64,000 nt of DNA from Nepenthes gracilis. Lineage: Eukaryota; Streptophyta; Magnoliopsida; Caryophyllales; Nepenthaceae. Position 1 is the stretch's first letter, and every line of letters begins with the position of its first letter. Below are positions 47,229 through 58,302 of the stretch, one piece after another. The stretch lies in assembly GCA_033239525.1 (NCBI GenBank), contig BSYO01000020.1:11906308-11970307 (forward strand). Reading direction: 5' to 3'. Under the pieces are notes generated by a model. It searched no databases. It saw only the letters and a program-made list of their open reading frames with translations, and had not been told where the DNA came from. A program made the position numbers and the translations under genes.

Positions 47229-47336
47229 TTGTACAAAGCCCCAAGGACGGCTCTCACTTTCTCCTTGTACAAAGCCCTGAGGACGGCAATCACTACCTCC
47301 TTGTACAAAGCCCCGATGATGGCTCTCACTTTGGTT
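47229..47336. repeat. 36-bp tandem repeat, three copies
   Basis: TTGTACAAAGCCC starts at 47229, 47265 and 47301, each followed by a 'GA.GGC' word and 'CTCACTT' or 'ATCACTAC'. Confidence 0.92.
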
Positions 47337-47469
47337 ATCATCGATTATCACCTTAAGGTCCTAAAGCATGCCGGAGAACCTTATCTCCCAATGCTAAGGT
47401 CCGAACTTATTTGTCTCATCACAAGGCTGGTTCACATTTTCTTTGTTCATTCTGGACGGCCATATCACT

Positions 47470-47950
47470 AGCTGGTTTCAAAATCACACTACAAAGCCGA
47501 TTTTAAATTTATGTTACAAGGCCGGTTTCAAATCATAATACATGGCTGGTTTCAATTATAATGAAAATACCGATTTTCGATACGAGGACGGTTTCAAAAT
47601 CACAATACAAATGCCGATTTCGAAATTACAATACAAATGCCGGTTTCGATTATAATACAAGGTCGGTTTCAAAATTTACCATGCAAATGCCGGTTTCAAA
47701 ATTTCAATACAAATGCCGGTTTCAAAATTTACCATGCACATGCTAGTTTCAAAATTTCAATACAAATATCGATTTCAATTATAATACAAGGCCGATTTCA
47801 ATTATTCTTGGCCGGTTTCAAAATTAATATGCAGGGCCGGTTTCAAATTAATGTGCAAGGCCAGTTTCGATATTTACTTAAGCCGATTTCAAATTATATT
47901 ATAAGGCTGGTTTCAATTATTTTACCAATCAAGGCCGGTTTCAAATTTGG
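47470..47950. repeat. CCGGTTTCAAA short-repeat array in C LTR
   Basis: About 18 copies of GCCGGTTTCAAA or close variants (GGCTGGTTTC, GCCGATTTC) recur every 20-40 bp, joined by 'ATACAAAT' or 'ATGCAA' spacers. They give false open frames. Confidence 0.9.
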
Positions 47951-48689
47951 GTAATGCAAGTGACATACAAGCCGGCATACTTCCTCACTTTCATGTACTC
48001 CAATTTAAACATGAGTTTAGCAGAAAGCAGAGGACAGAAAGCTGGAAGCATGAATTCAAACTAGAATACAACTTATCAAACAGTAATTAAAACGGCATGC
48101 ATTTAACCTAAATCGAAAGGAAAAACTGGCAGTTTTTAAAGCTGGAACTTTGGAGACGGAAGTATATTTGCAAAGCATGAACTTTAAAAACTGGGCACAC
48201 TTGCAACGAACTTAAAAAGAATAATTGTTTGAAGTACACTTGCAATATTCTGAAGTTAAAAACAGAGTATACATTTGTATTAAACCATGAACTTAAAAGC
48301 AAGGGGGATACATTTGCCTGACAGTCGTTTGCCCACCCTTACAGACTGAAAACTTTCTCTCCTTCTTTACTCCTTACTGTTCTTTTTGTCGGTCGCTCAT
48401 ACCTGTTTCCTCGATCGAAACTGAGTATATATAGAGGAGGGATTAGGTGGAATAAGTGGGGGTAAGCTACCTACCTGGTATTCTTCTCAGAGGTTAGGTT
48501 GGAGTAAGTAGTCTAAGCTACTTACTTTGGTACTTCTTCTCAGACGGCCAACAAGGTGGTTTACTTCATTTAGTTAGGGTCTAGTTGGGTTCTAACTAAT
48601 TAACAAAGTTGGTCCTTATTTTTAGTTGCCCTTAATTTATTCCAGTCAATTCTTTGGTCAGTGCTCAGGGTCGGCCATCGTTTCGCTTC

Positions 48690-48865
48690 TTTTGTTCAAG
48701 ATCGGTCAACCTTTCTCAAGGTCGGTCAACTCTTTGGCGCTGGTCAACATCACAATTTTTACAATTTTTGGTCAACCCTTATTCAAGCCAGTCAATTTTT
48801 TAAAGCCGGTCAACCTTCTAAAAGCCAGTCAACCTTACAAGTTTCGGTCAACTTTATCTATTTTG
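48690..48865. repeat. GGTCAACCTT short-repeat array in C LTR
   Basis: 'GGTCGGTCAACC', 'GCCGGTCAACC' and 'GCCAGTCAACC' recur every 15-30 bp. The array is repeated in the 5' LTR fragment (50720-50870). Confidence 0.9.
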
Positions 48866-49079
48866 GACTTCAAGTAGTCCGACCTTCCGGGGCACAAACT
48901 ACTCCGGTTTTAAGTGGCATAAGGGCACTTCGGTATTGAAGGGTATAAGGCCACTCCGGCCTCCAGATTTTGTTATACTCTTGGTTTTAATATTTTATTC
49001 TGATTTTAAGTTCTCTTTTGATTTCGGAATCTCACAATTCTCTCCTACTAAAAAAAATTTCATCCTCGAAATTTAGATG

Positions 49080-50480
49080 GGGTTAATACCTTAAACAAAC
49101 AAGTGAGGATGCTTGCTTCGGATTTCTTCTTCTCGATTTCAGGTAGCTTCTTCAGGTGAGTGATTCTTCAATAACACATTTACTAGAGGAACTGTCTTCG
49201 TATGCAGCCTTTGCTCCTTCCGGTCGAGAATTTGTAGTGGCTCCTCGACATATGATAGATCATTGTTGATTTCCAAGGGCTCGAGTTTAATCACGTGAGT
49301 AGGGTCATAGACATAATTTCGGAGCATGGATACATGGAACACATCATGTACTTCCGTCAAACTTTGTAGTAGTACTAATCTGTATGCCACTTCTCCGATC
49401 TTTTCTAAAATCTCAAAAGAGCTAACAAATCGTGGCTTCAATTTTCCTTTCATTCCAAACTGTGACGTTCTTTTGGACAGTGAGACCTTTAGGAAGACAA
49501 AATCTCCTATCTCAAAGCTTAATTCTTTCCTCCTTTTATCCGCATAAACTTTTCTGTCTGCTCTGAGCTACCTTCAAGTTTCCATGTATTAGTTTGATTT
49601 TCTCAGCCGTTTTTTTTATGATTTCGGGACCCAAAATCCTTTTATCTCCAGTGTCCTCCCAGTGAATTGGCGACCTACACTTTCTTCCATACAGAGCCTC
49701 AAAAGGTGCCATACCGATACTAGCCTGATAACTGTTATTATAAGCAAACTCTGCAATCGCTAGGTAAGTATCCCAGGTTCCCTTCATTGCTAGTATAGAA
49801 GCCCTTAACATATCCTCAAGAATCTGGATTGTACGCTCAGACTGGTCATTTATTTGAGGGTGGTAAGCAGTACTGAATTTCAATTCAGTCCCCATTTTCT
49901 TATGCAAACTCTTCCAAAACCTTGAGACAAAATGGGGGTCTCTATCATATACAATGGAGGCAGGAATTCCATGTAGTCTCACGATCTCGTTCACATACAG
50001 TTGAGCCAATCTATCACGTGAATATGTCGTTCTGATCGCCAAGAAATGGGCTGACTTTTTCAATCGGTCAACTATAACCTAAACGGCGTCATGATTCCTA
50101 GGGGTCCTCGGTAAACGCCATACAAAATCCATGGCAATGTCCTTCCATTTTCAGCTCGAAATTGGCATCGGCTGTAACAATCCAGAAGGCTTCCTCCTCT
50201 CAGCCTTCAGTTGTTGACATACCAGGCATCTCTCCACATAAGCCATGATATCTCTCTTCATATTTCTCCACCAGAAGATTTTCTTCAGGTCCTGATACAT
50301 TTTATGCGTCCCCGGGTGGATTGTATATCGGGACCTGTGAGCCTCCTTCAAAATCTTCTCCTTCATCCCTTTATCATTCGGTACACATAATCGGTCCCTA
50401 AACCTCAACACACCATCAGTCCGAACGTTAAAATCAGCTTGGGACTCCTTATTCAGATCACTAACAATATCCATTTGTTA
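49080..50480 (-). pseudogene. C integrase with chromodomain-like C-terminus
   Basis: The H2C2 zinc domain lies at 50474-50151 ('HRSRYTIHPGTHKMYQDLKK', 'CLVCQQLKAERRKPSG'). The core has 'HFLAIRTTYSRD', 'YDRDPHF' (catalytic Asp; SDRDPHF is usual) and 'NDQSERTIQ' (catalytic Glu). The C-terminal domain 'KGKLKPRFVSSFEILEKIGE', 'FHVSMLRNYV' and 'HSPEEAT' ends at about 49139. One stop near 50080 and small gaps break it. It is close to A integrase, so both belong to the same lineage. Confidence 0.93.
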
Positions 50481-50489
50481 CTTCTTACT

Positions 50490-50878
50490 CCTTACTCCTT
50501 ACTTCTTCTCAGAGGTTAGGTGGGAGTTAGTCTAAGCTACTTACTTTGGTACTTCTTCTCAGACGGCCAACGAGGTGGTTCACTTACTTCATTTAGTTAG
50601 GGTCTAGTTGGGTTCTAACTAATTAGCAAAGTTGGTTATTATCTTTAATTGCCCTTAATTTATTTCAGTCAATTCTTTGGTCAATGCTCAGGGTTGGCCA
50701 TCGTTTCACTTCTTTTGTTCAAGACCGGTCAACCTTTCTCAAGGTCAGTCAACTCTTTGGTCGGTCAATATTTTGACGCCGGTCAACATCACAATTTTCA
50801 TAATTTTCGGTCAACCCTTATTCAAGCCAGTCAATATTCTAAAGCCGGTCAACCTTACAAGTTTTGGTAAACTTTATG
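50490..50878 (-). mobile_element. C 5' LTR fragment
   Basis: Nearly the same as 48487-48878 of the C 3' LTR (shared 'CTAGTTGGGTTCTAACTAATTA'-type words and GGTCAACC array). It lacks both LTR ends. Confidence 0.88.
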
Positions 50879-51252
50879 GATTTGAAAGAAGAAATCATGG
50901 AGGAGGCTCACCGAACTAGATACACAATCTACCCTGGGATGAATAAGATGTACCAGGTCTTAAAGAAAATGTTATGGTGGAGAAATATGCAGAGAGATAG
51001 TTGGTTTTATTAGCCGATACTTGGTTTGTCGGGCAGTGAAGGCTAAGAGGATGAAGCCTTTGGCATTGTTGCAGCCTTTGCCCATTCCGAGCTGGAAGTG
51101 GGAGGACATTTCAATGGATTTTGTTTCAGGCTTACCTAGGATCCCAAGGAATCGTGATGCAATTTGGGTCATTGTGGATGGACTGACAAAATTGGCTCAT
51201 TTCTTAGCCATTCGGACAACGTATTCTCGTGATTGTCTGGCACAGTTGTACA
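50879..51252 (+). pseudogene. A integrase, 5' part
   Basis: The H2C2 domain begins truncated ('EEAHRTRYTIYPGMNKMYQ', about 50905-50960). The core follows at 51021-51252 with 'WKWEDISMDFVSGLP' (first catalytic Asp region), 'VIVDGLTKLAHFLAIRTTYS' and 'AQLY'. D2 interrupts it at 51253; the frame continues at 54879. Confidence 0.93.
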
Positions 51253-52029
51253 TGTGACGACCCGAGCTCAAGATCCCGAACCCGACCCGAACCGTCACGG
51301 TGAAAGTCTCGAATCATCCCAATTTCAAATATTACACATAATTAATTAACTCAACATCAACAGAACGTCATCCATGATCCTCATAAATGCATCATAAATT
51401 AAACATCCATATTAGCAATAATAATAATTTCAATAAATGACATCGATGTCCTAAAATATCAATTCTCATAAAGAAATCTAATAAAAGTTGAACGGTAACT
51501 AAATTACCAAGATCTTAAGTCTCTATTCGGAAAGCCTTAATCTCTGAGATCACCTCTACCTAGAATCTACTCACGCGATCTCTTCTATCATGGTGTCAAC
51601 TTGTCTACTTGGAGCCAAGAAAATACAATGGTGAGCTAAAGCCCAGCAAGTGATAATAATCAAAAATGATATACAACAATAACAATCTCGGATACCAACT
51701 ACAAAGTCTCAACATCACTCTAATCATCTGCTATATCTGAGCAAATTACAACACGACTCTAGGTAAAATAGGTCTCACAAAACCCGCACATCCAAAAACA
51801 ACAAGAGTGCCAATAAATAGCGGTGATCCCCTGGAATCCGATATCACGAATAAGTGGGGATTTCCTGGTCCGAATGTCAGCATGAACGACCTGAACATTA
51901 ATATCGATAAACAACATAGATTCTACCAAATCCGAATAACGTAAAATCCGATTCATGGATTCTACAGAATATAACTTGTGGATTCAACCGAATCCCAAAC
52001 TCACAAGATATCAACAATGATGAAACGTC

Positions 52030-52600
52030 ACAATGAATCTCCTTGGACCTTATTCGATCATAGTGAACAAAAGGCCGCGTATTTATACCCCCGACGGTTG
52101 GGTATGTGCAACGAGGTTATCCATGGTATCCAACTATCCCTACAGTCCTCCCAGAGGCTGTACCCGTAGCCTGTCGATACCACCTCCGCTACCCTTCGCC
52201 AATGATATCCCATATATCATCATCTACGATGCTCACTAGGTTATAAGCATTCCTCTTGACTCACTGCACGAATTATCAAGGATTTGATTATCTACTCAAT
52301 TTTGAGGTCACCACTGTACGAGATAGTAAGAATCTCATTAAATCTTATTCTGCCACCGTGAACCAAAAGCCGCGCATTTACGCCCCCAACAGCTGGGTAA
52401 GTGCAACGAGGTTATCCATGGTATTCAACTACCCCTACAGTCCTCCCAGAGGCTGTACCCGTAGCATGCCGATACCAACCGTGATACCCCTCGCCAAATG
52501 ATATCCCTAATATCATCTCTTACAATGATCACATGGCTATAAGCATCCCTCCATGATAAACATACCTCATTATCACCATGATACGAAAATCAGTATCGGA
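52030..52600 (-). repeat. ~294-bp tandem repeats in D2
   Basis: 'GCAACGAGGTTATCCATGGT' occurs at 52108 and again at 52402. Flanking words ('CCTACAGTCCTCCCAGAGG', 'CTGTACCCGTAGC') repeat at the same spacing. Confidence 0.93.
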
Positions 52601-53125
52601 TAAGTGTAGATCACGCTAAAGTGTCGTAGCCTCCCATTCGACTAGATACCTTAGTGTTTTCATACACTTTCCTTAACCTTGACCATAGGAAGCCAACAAT
52701 CCGAATACTCACACAATCGAGTATGACACAAAGAAAGCTTTGCAACATCAATGATAGAAATGTCATTCGGTGCTGACATAGACCGTACTCACTCCATCAA
52801 ATCTAACACAGAGGAATTTATCACGGAATGCTGAAAGAATAAACATAGACCGAATTATTATTTATATACTTAACTCAATCACTTTAACCTGTTCTTTCAT
52901 TCTATTCTGTTCAATGCCTACTACTAAGGCCAACATTTAATTTATCACATGAAGCAACTAATTCCAACATAAACAGATTGTCCATCTGTAATAATTTAAA
53001 TATTCACGGTCATGTTATCGGCTCTCACACACACAACCCCTTTCCACATATTTTATATCAATTTCATTAACATCCATCCTCAACATACATTCCTGCTCAA
53101 TATATATATGGTATCTACCCACAAT

Positions 53126-53128
<3 letters not shown>

Positions 53129-53166
<38 letters not shown>

Positions 53167-53530
53167 CAATATACACCCATATATATCTATACACCCACGT
53201 ATAAACTCACACATGCAGCACACACACACTGCCTTCCCTTCCACACACCAACGCGCACACACGGCAGCACACACACCCAACTTATACACTCACAACAGCA
53301 CTTGCTGCTTCTCTGTACCACACACACACCCACACACAGCTCACACAGAGCACACACATGCACCCGGTGCACACGCCTTCACGGCCATCACCGAACACTT
53401 CACACACCATACACGCACACAGCAGCAGCTGCTTCCTCCTCACTCACCAACGCACGCACACAGCACCCATACAGCACACACAGCTACTTTAGCCGATCAT
53501 ACCCACGATATCACACACACACCGTCACAC
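53129..53530. repeat. (TA)n and CA-rich block in D2
   Basis: (TA)n at 53129-53165, followed by CACACA-rich sequence to 53530. Counterpart of the TG-rich block in D1. Open frames here are low-complexity artefacts. Confidence 0.92.
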
Positions 53531-54373
53531 ACCCACGGCTGAACACCAACCGTTCACTCTCACTCATACACCGAATACACACAACAATTAAACCCCAAAT
53601 TGCACAATTCCTTCACTCACCAACTTTCGGCCAGAACAGAGCACGAAGCTTTGTTCCTCACCCAACTTTAGCCGGTCACAAAAATAGAGTAAACGACTTT
53701 GCTCTCTTATCAACTTCCCAAAGGACACACACCATCCAATTTACACCTCAAAAATGGTGGAATTAGAGGAATAGAGAAACAGATTCGAATGAAGGATTCG
53801 AATCATAGTGCAGCACAATAGCAAAGGAAAATACAGAGGAAGGAAGAGAAATTATGAGGACGCACTTGAAATTTCAAGGAGAAAGACAGTGGACGAGATT
53901 CACTTGCGAATTGAAGAGAAATGATAGAGGAGAGATTTCACTTGCCTGATTTTCACGGTTCCATAACACGGCTTGGGTTCGGCTTCACCACGGCTCCGAT
54001 TTTGGCTTCAGATTTGTGATGGTGGCTTCGGGTACGATTCTTGCCGGGCGACGGGCAAAGAAACCACTCGAACGATGACGACGATGGAAACTCTTCTTCC
54101 CAAGACGGGTCGACGATGGCGAAAGGTGGCAACGGCGAGGAACAAAGGCGAAGATCGCACGACTAGGGTTTCACGACGGTGGCCCCCTTCTTCCCACACC
54201 GATGTCCTCCTTAAATAACGAATGGATTCGACTAGGGTTGTGCTCGGTTTCCATTTTGGGCGTCGTTGGATCCGCGTCCATGGCTTCACCGCCTTCCTCT
54301 TCCTCCTCCCTTTCCCTCCTTCTCTTCTTCCCTTTTCCCTCTTTCCTTTCCTTCTTCGTTCACCCTTTTCCTA

Positions 54374-54448
<75 letters not shown>

Positions 54449-54510
54449 TAATATATTTATTATCATTATTATTATTTATTATTATTATTTTATCATTAAT
54501 ATATTTATTA

Positions 54511-54540
<30 letters not shown>
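54374..54540. repeat. (ATT)n microsatellite in D2
   Basis: About 25 units (54374-54447), then shorter runs to 54540. It is the inverted counterpart of the TAA block in D1. Confidence 0.95.
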
Positions 54541-54543
<3 letters not shown>

Positions 54544-54878
54544 TTTTCTAATACATTTATTTATATATATTTATTTATCTCTATTTAAAATAATTATTAT
54601 TTAGTTGTTATCTAATTATCTCTATTTAAGACTTTAACCTAAATTTTTAATATTTTATTTATTCATTTATATATATATATATACTTTGCCAATGAATAAT
54701 TAATTCACTATTTAATATAAATTTTTAATTAGCGGTTCAAATATTCAGGTACAATCCATTAATCCATCTAATTTATTAGGCCTACATGTCAGATTTTAAT
54801 CCTAACAGTAATTAAAAATAATTATTGAAACTAATTTATCAATTTTATTCTAAAAAATATTTGGGATATTATAGTACA

Positions 54879-55850
54879 TCAATGAGATTGTCAGACCACA
54901 GGGTATGCCAACATCTATTGTGTCCGATCGTAATCCACATTTCGTCTCTAAGTTTTGGGAGAGTTTGCACCAGGAGTCAATGACGAACCTGAAATTTAGC
55001 ATGGCTATCATCCTCAGACCGATGACCAGTCTGAGTGGACTATTCAAATATTAGAGAACATTCTTAGAACCTCTATGATGGAGTTGAAGGGGAATTGGGA
55101 TGATCACTTGGTGTTGGCTGAATTTGCATACAATAATAATTTTCAGGCGAGTATCGGCATGACTCCTTTTGAGACATTATATGGTAGGAAGTGCCAATCT
55201 CCTATCCATTGGAAGGAGACAGAATAAAGGCGTCTGTTGGGTCTAGATGTGATTCGAGAGACATCGAAAAAGATCACGGTGATTTTTGAGAAGTTGAATA
55301 CGGCACAAAGTCGGCAAAAGAGTTATGCTGACCGGAGAAGATCCGAACTCAGAATCGAGGTTGGAGATTTTATTTTCCTCAAGGTGTCGTTGTGGAAGGG
55401 AGTCTCCAGATTTGGTGTCAGCGGGAAACTGAAGCCGCGATTTATTGGACCCTTTGAGAGCCTGGAGAGATTTGGGAAGTAGCATATTATTTGGCATTGC
55501 CGTCGAGTTTGGCCGATATGCATAATGTTTTCTATATCTCAATGTTGAGGAAGTATGTCCATGATTCGACGGACGTCATCGATTACGTCCCCTTGGTTAT
55601 CTAAGAAGACTTATTGTATTCGGAAGAGCCAGTTCGGATTTTGGATCAGAAGGATCAAATCTTGCGCTCGAAGAACATCCCTCTCGTGAAGGTCTTATGG
55701 AAGAATCACTCCTGCGAGGAAGCGACGTGGGAAAGCGAAGGCGAGATTTGGGACAAGTATCCCCATTTATTTAGAGGTATGTCTATTCGTTTAATTGTTA
55801 AGATTTGTTCATTTCAAGAACGAAATTTTCTAAGTGGGGGAGAGTTGTGA
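54879..55850 (+). pseudogene. A integrase, 3' part and chromodomain-like end
   Basis: Continues with 'INEIVRPQGMPTSIVSDRNPHF' (second catalytic Asp). 'SEWTIQ' replaces the usual 'SERTIQ' of the catalytic Glu region (about 55031), so Glu is kept. 'FGVSGKLKPRFIGPFE' and 'VLWKNHSCEEATWESE' then lead to 'YPHLFRG', the Tekay/Del C-terminus. The stop (55848-55850) overlaps the first bases of the 3' LTR. Several stops are in frame. Confidence 0.92.
55832..55845 (+). other. A polypurine tract
   Basis: AAGTGGGGGAGAGT immediately before TGTGAGG of the 3' LTR. Confidence 0.88.
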
Positions 55851-57842
55851 GGTTATAAATTTCAAAATACAGTAATTATGAAGTAATTATGGTAAAATAA
55901 TCAAATTTAAGCTCAATATATATGGAAAAAATTAAATTTTAGGAGCGTAAGAAGAGGTGGCGGGGGGTGCCCGAGGTGGCACTACGGCTGCCGAATCCAG
56001 TGGACCCCGCTCCTATTGTGCACCAAGCCGGCATTCGAGCGCCAGTTCGCACTACAAAAACCCTGCAAGGGTTTTCATGTGCCATTTTCCAACTTCCCAC
56101 ATTAGAAGAGAGAGAGAGAGAGCATGAAGGAGAAGAGACAAAAGGAGGAAACCAAGGTTCCCGAGTTCGATTCCGAGTTTGAGCTAACTAGAGAAGTGAT
56201 AGATTGGGTCGAGTTAACTGTACTCATACCCTTTTCTCTCATTTTTTTCACTTTTATTTCATTTTTTTCAGGTATCCTCATTCCGATACCCGATTAAGTT
56301 TATATTTTACAAAGTCCATGACTTAAGCATGTATATATCTCAATTTCATATCCGATATGTAAGATTTGTGTGGTTTTTTCACTTCACGAAACCCTAACTC
56401 ATGCCCCACATGTTTCTCCGATTTAATTTGAAATTTATGCATGATTTGGCCTTAGATAACTAAAACTCTAACTTTATGGACGTGGGTTTTTCGATTAATT
56501 GGTAATTGTCCACATATATTTTGTATATGATATTTTACGTGTTTCAAAAATATTATCAGATATGAATTGAGATATTTATTCACATTTATATTATTTATGT
56601 TACCTTGTATATGCTCCGAAAATTACGTTGTATGTATTTGTGAAGAGCTTTGTTATCCGAAAACTCTAAAGTTATGTTTGGCTCATGGTGGTAAGACTTT
56701 CCGATTTTTTCCATAATTTATATTGATTTTGTATGAAATTTGAGTCATGTGGTATTTAAATTTATAAAAATTGTGCAAATTTTGAAAAGTATAAGAGGAA
56801 AATTCGATGATATGTTATATTTGATGATCCGTTCTCCCAGAGTGAGAACTAAGTGCTAAGAATGAGTATGGAATTTCCCTAAGAATAAGTAATTAAGAAA
56901 ATTAGACTGGGGATTTATAATTCCAAGGGTGGTATTCCTTAGTATGCTCTAGGATATTACTCTGGAAACACGAGGATTACCTTTGCGCCACGGGGGACAT
57001 GGTGGCATATGTTTTATGGCCCTGTATATCGAGTTAAAGATATACCGCTTATCACGGGATGTTTGAATTGCGTGAGTTGTGCTTTAGATTGTGTAGAAGC
57101 AAACATATTTCTTTTCTCGTTCGACCGCACTGTTAGCTGGTAAGACTTATTAGCCTTGGTCCATAGAGATAAAGAAATTTATATATATATTAGAACCTAA
57201 AAAGATTAAAAATAAAATGAGAAAGATAAATGTGTTCCAAAAAGGTATTTGCTCATATCTCATGTTTATGCATTCATATTCTATTCTTATTCCATTCCGT
57301 TGCTTTATTTTGTGTATATTGCTTATTGTCCTTAATTATATTGTATTTTGTTGAGTATTTGGCTCACATTTATTATTTCCTTTCCTTCAGATGAGCACGT
57401 ACTTAGGCTTGATGAGGCTAAGTGAGGATTAGAAATTGGCTAGGCATGAAGGCTTAGAGGATGATCTAATGGACTTAGATTTTATAATTTTGTTACTCGT
57501 GGAGTACTTTTGTATATTATTTGATGGTTTTGTATACTGATGTATGTGTATGATGGTGATGTACATGTAGTTTAATTTTCGTTGTATTTGATGGATGTAT
57601 ATACTTCCGCAGGTTTGTATGATTTTTTTTGGGTACCTAGTAGCATTTTACTTGAGCTGGCATTGTAACAGGAATTATGACATTGGTCTCACATGTTTAT
57701 TTGTGGCTTTTTGGATCCTGCATCGGAATGTTGTGGATATTTGTTTGTGTTACATAGGAATTTGTACAAGTTTATATTAGTTTGACAGTCATTTTTCAGT
57801 TGGAACTCTGCCAAATTTCAGTTAAGAGCGCGGTCCGTCACA
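55846..57842 (+). mobile_element. A 3' LTR
   Basis: Pairs with 37395-39399 throughout. GCATTCGAGCGCC at about 56030 is the counterpart of the CTCGAG palindrome, and GTCCGTCACA is followed by the GAAGG duplication. Differences from the 5' LTR are frequent, so A is not recent. Confidence 0.94.
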
Positions 57843-57847
57843 GAAGG

Positions 57848-58209
57848 CCCATGGTGTGATTATTTAACTTTCAAGATCCAAAATTAAACATTGCAAAATC
57901 ACAGACATCCACTTGGATGCTTCAACGATAATCCATGTCATTACCCATCACTCTTCCAATTTTAAGTTATTTCTTTTTTTTTTGGAGAGGATGGAAGATT
58001 GGATATTCAACACTCCAACAGATACAAGCAGGAATTATTGAAAATGCTACTTCATCATACAGATATTCGCACCCTATAGAATACATGATCAGGCAAGAAG
58101 TTTCCTGATAACTTTAGTCAGCAAAACAATATATCACTCACGAATAAGGAATTAATTGGAGTTAATGAATTCAACAAGAGCACCACAATTTTTCTATGTA
58201 AGAACTAAC
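57848..58209 (-). other. Host intron remnant beside NOL10-like exon
   Basis: The intron segment just downstream (minus strand) of the 58210-58302 exon, starting with donor ACG|GTTAGT. No repeats are recognised. Confidence 0.7.
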
Positions 58210-58302
58210 CGTAATTTGTGTATTGGTCATTTGTTCCAGTTTTTCCTTCTTTTTCAGCTCAGTATATTCATCATATGCAAATGAATCTGCAATTGCCTTT
58301 GC
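58210..58302 (-). CDS. NOL10: NOL10-like exon: conserved 'DSFAYDEY' helix region
   Basis: The acceptor TGTAG| (minus) opens 31 intact codons starting AKAIADSFAYDEY and ending with a Lys/Glu-rich helix and 'TQIT'. This corresponds to the conserved 'ADPFAYE..…KKKEKLEE' region of NOL10 between the WD40 and NUC153 parts. Donor ACG|GTTAGT. It is in phase 0 at both ends, so it joins the 59627-59785 exon upstream and the 20124-20300 exon downstream. Confidence 0.9.

Larger units (their letters stand above)
46510..49036 (-). mobile_element. C 3' LTR with internal repeat arrays
   Basis: On the minus strand it starts TGTGAGATTCCG and ends CTTCCGTCACA. Length 2.5 kb. It is unusually rich in short repeats (entries below). 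The termini resemble those of A (TGTGAGGT…CCGTCACA), consistent with a related lineage. Confidence 0.85.
46510..50878 (-). mobile_element. Element C: rearranged minus-strand Tekay/Del-type gypsy inside A
   Basis: On the minus strand it runs: 5' LTR fragment (50878-50490), the 3' end of pol (about 50480-49080), PPT, and a complete-looking 3' LTR (49036-46510). The interior from LTR through gag, protease, RT and RNase H is deleted. About 300 bp of A between RNase H and integrase is also missing at the right junction, so no TSD can be checked. Confidence 0.85.
51253..54873 (-). mobile_element. D2: 3.6-kb solo LTR, inverted relative of D1, in A integrase
   Basis: On the plus strand it starts TGTGACGACCCG and ends GGGATATTATA, flanked by perfect GTACA (51248-51252 and 54874-54878). 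Removing it restores the 'QLY-INEIV' integrase frame. The minus-strand order of blocks equals D1: start, TTA repeat, CT-rich block, TTAAATA core (54209-54217), CA-rich block, ~294-bp repeats, and the CGGGTCG terminus. It is about 0.8 kb shorter than D1. Confidence 0.92.
37395..57842 (+). mobile_element. Element A: Tekay/Del-type Ty3/gypsy, 20.4 kb with three nested insertions
   Basis: LTRs 37395-39399 and 55846-57842 (about 2.0 kb each) start TATGAGGT and TGTGAGGT and end CGTCACA, flanked by a perfect GAAGG (37390-37394 and 57843-57847). Without B, C and D2 it is about 8.5 kb. Gag, protease, RT, RNase H, integrase and a C-terminal chromodomain-like end ('EEATWESEGEIWDKYPHLF') indicate the Tekay/Del chromovirus lineage. 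Its genes carry numerous stops. Confidence 0.94.
20301..58209 (-). other. 37.9-kb NOL10-like intron filled by nested retrotransposons
   Basis: Original intron remnants are 20301-20875, about 37045-37394 and 57848-58209. The remainder is element F (with E and H inside) and element A (with B, C and D2 inside). Flanking exons are in phase 0 with good splice sites, so the intron may once have been about 1.3 kb. A minus-strand transcript would traverse A and H in antisense and F in sense. Confidence 0.85.

Noticed and set aside
47193..47954. Frames with regular 'CRFQN' or 'YKAP' repeats
   Set aside because: They mirror the DNA repeat arrays of the C LTR, which is on the other strand; not a repeat protein.
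53012..53766. His/Thr-rich frames of 176 and 154 codons
   Set aside because: CA-rich block of D2; same artefact as in D1.
51253..54873. D1 and D2 as complete LARD-like elements rather than solo LTRs
   Set aside because: No internal terminal repeats, PBS-PPT pair or second LTR could be found within the flanking duplications. Solo LTR is the simpler reading.
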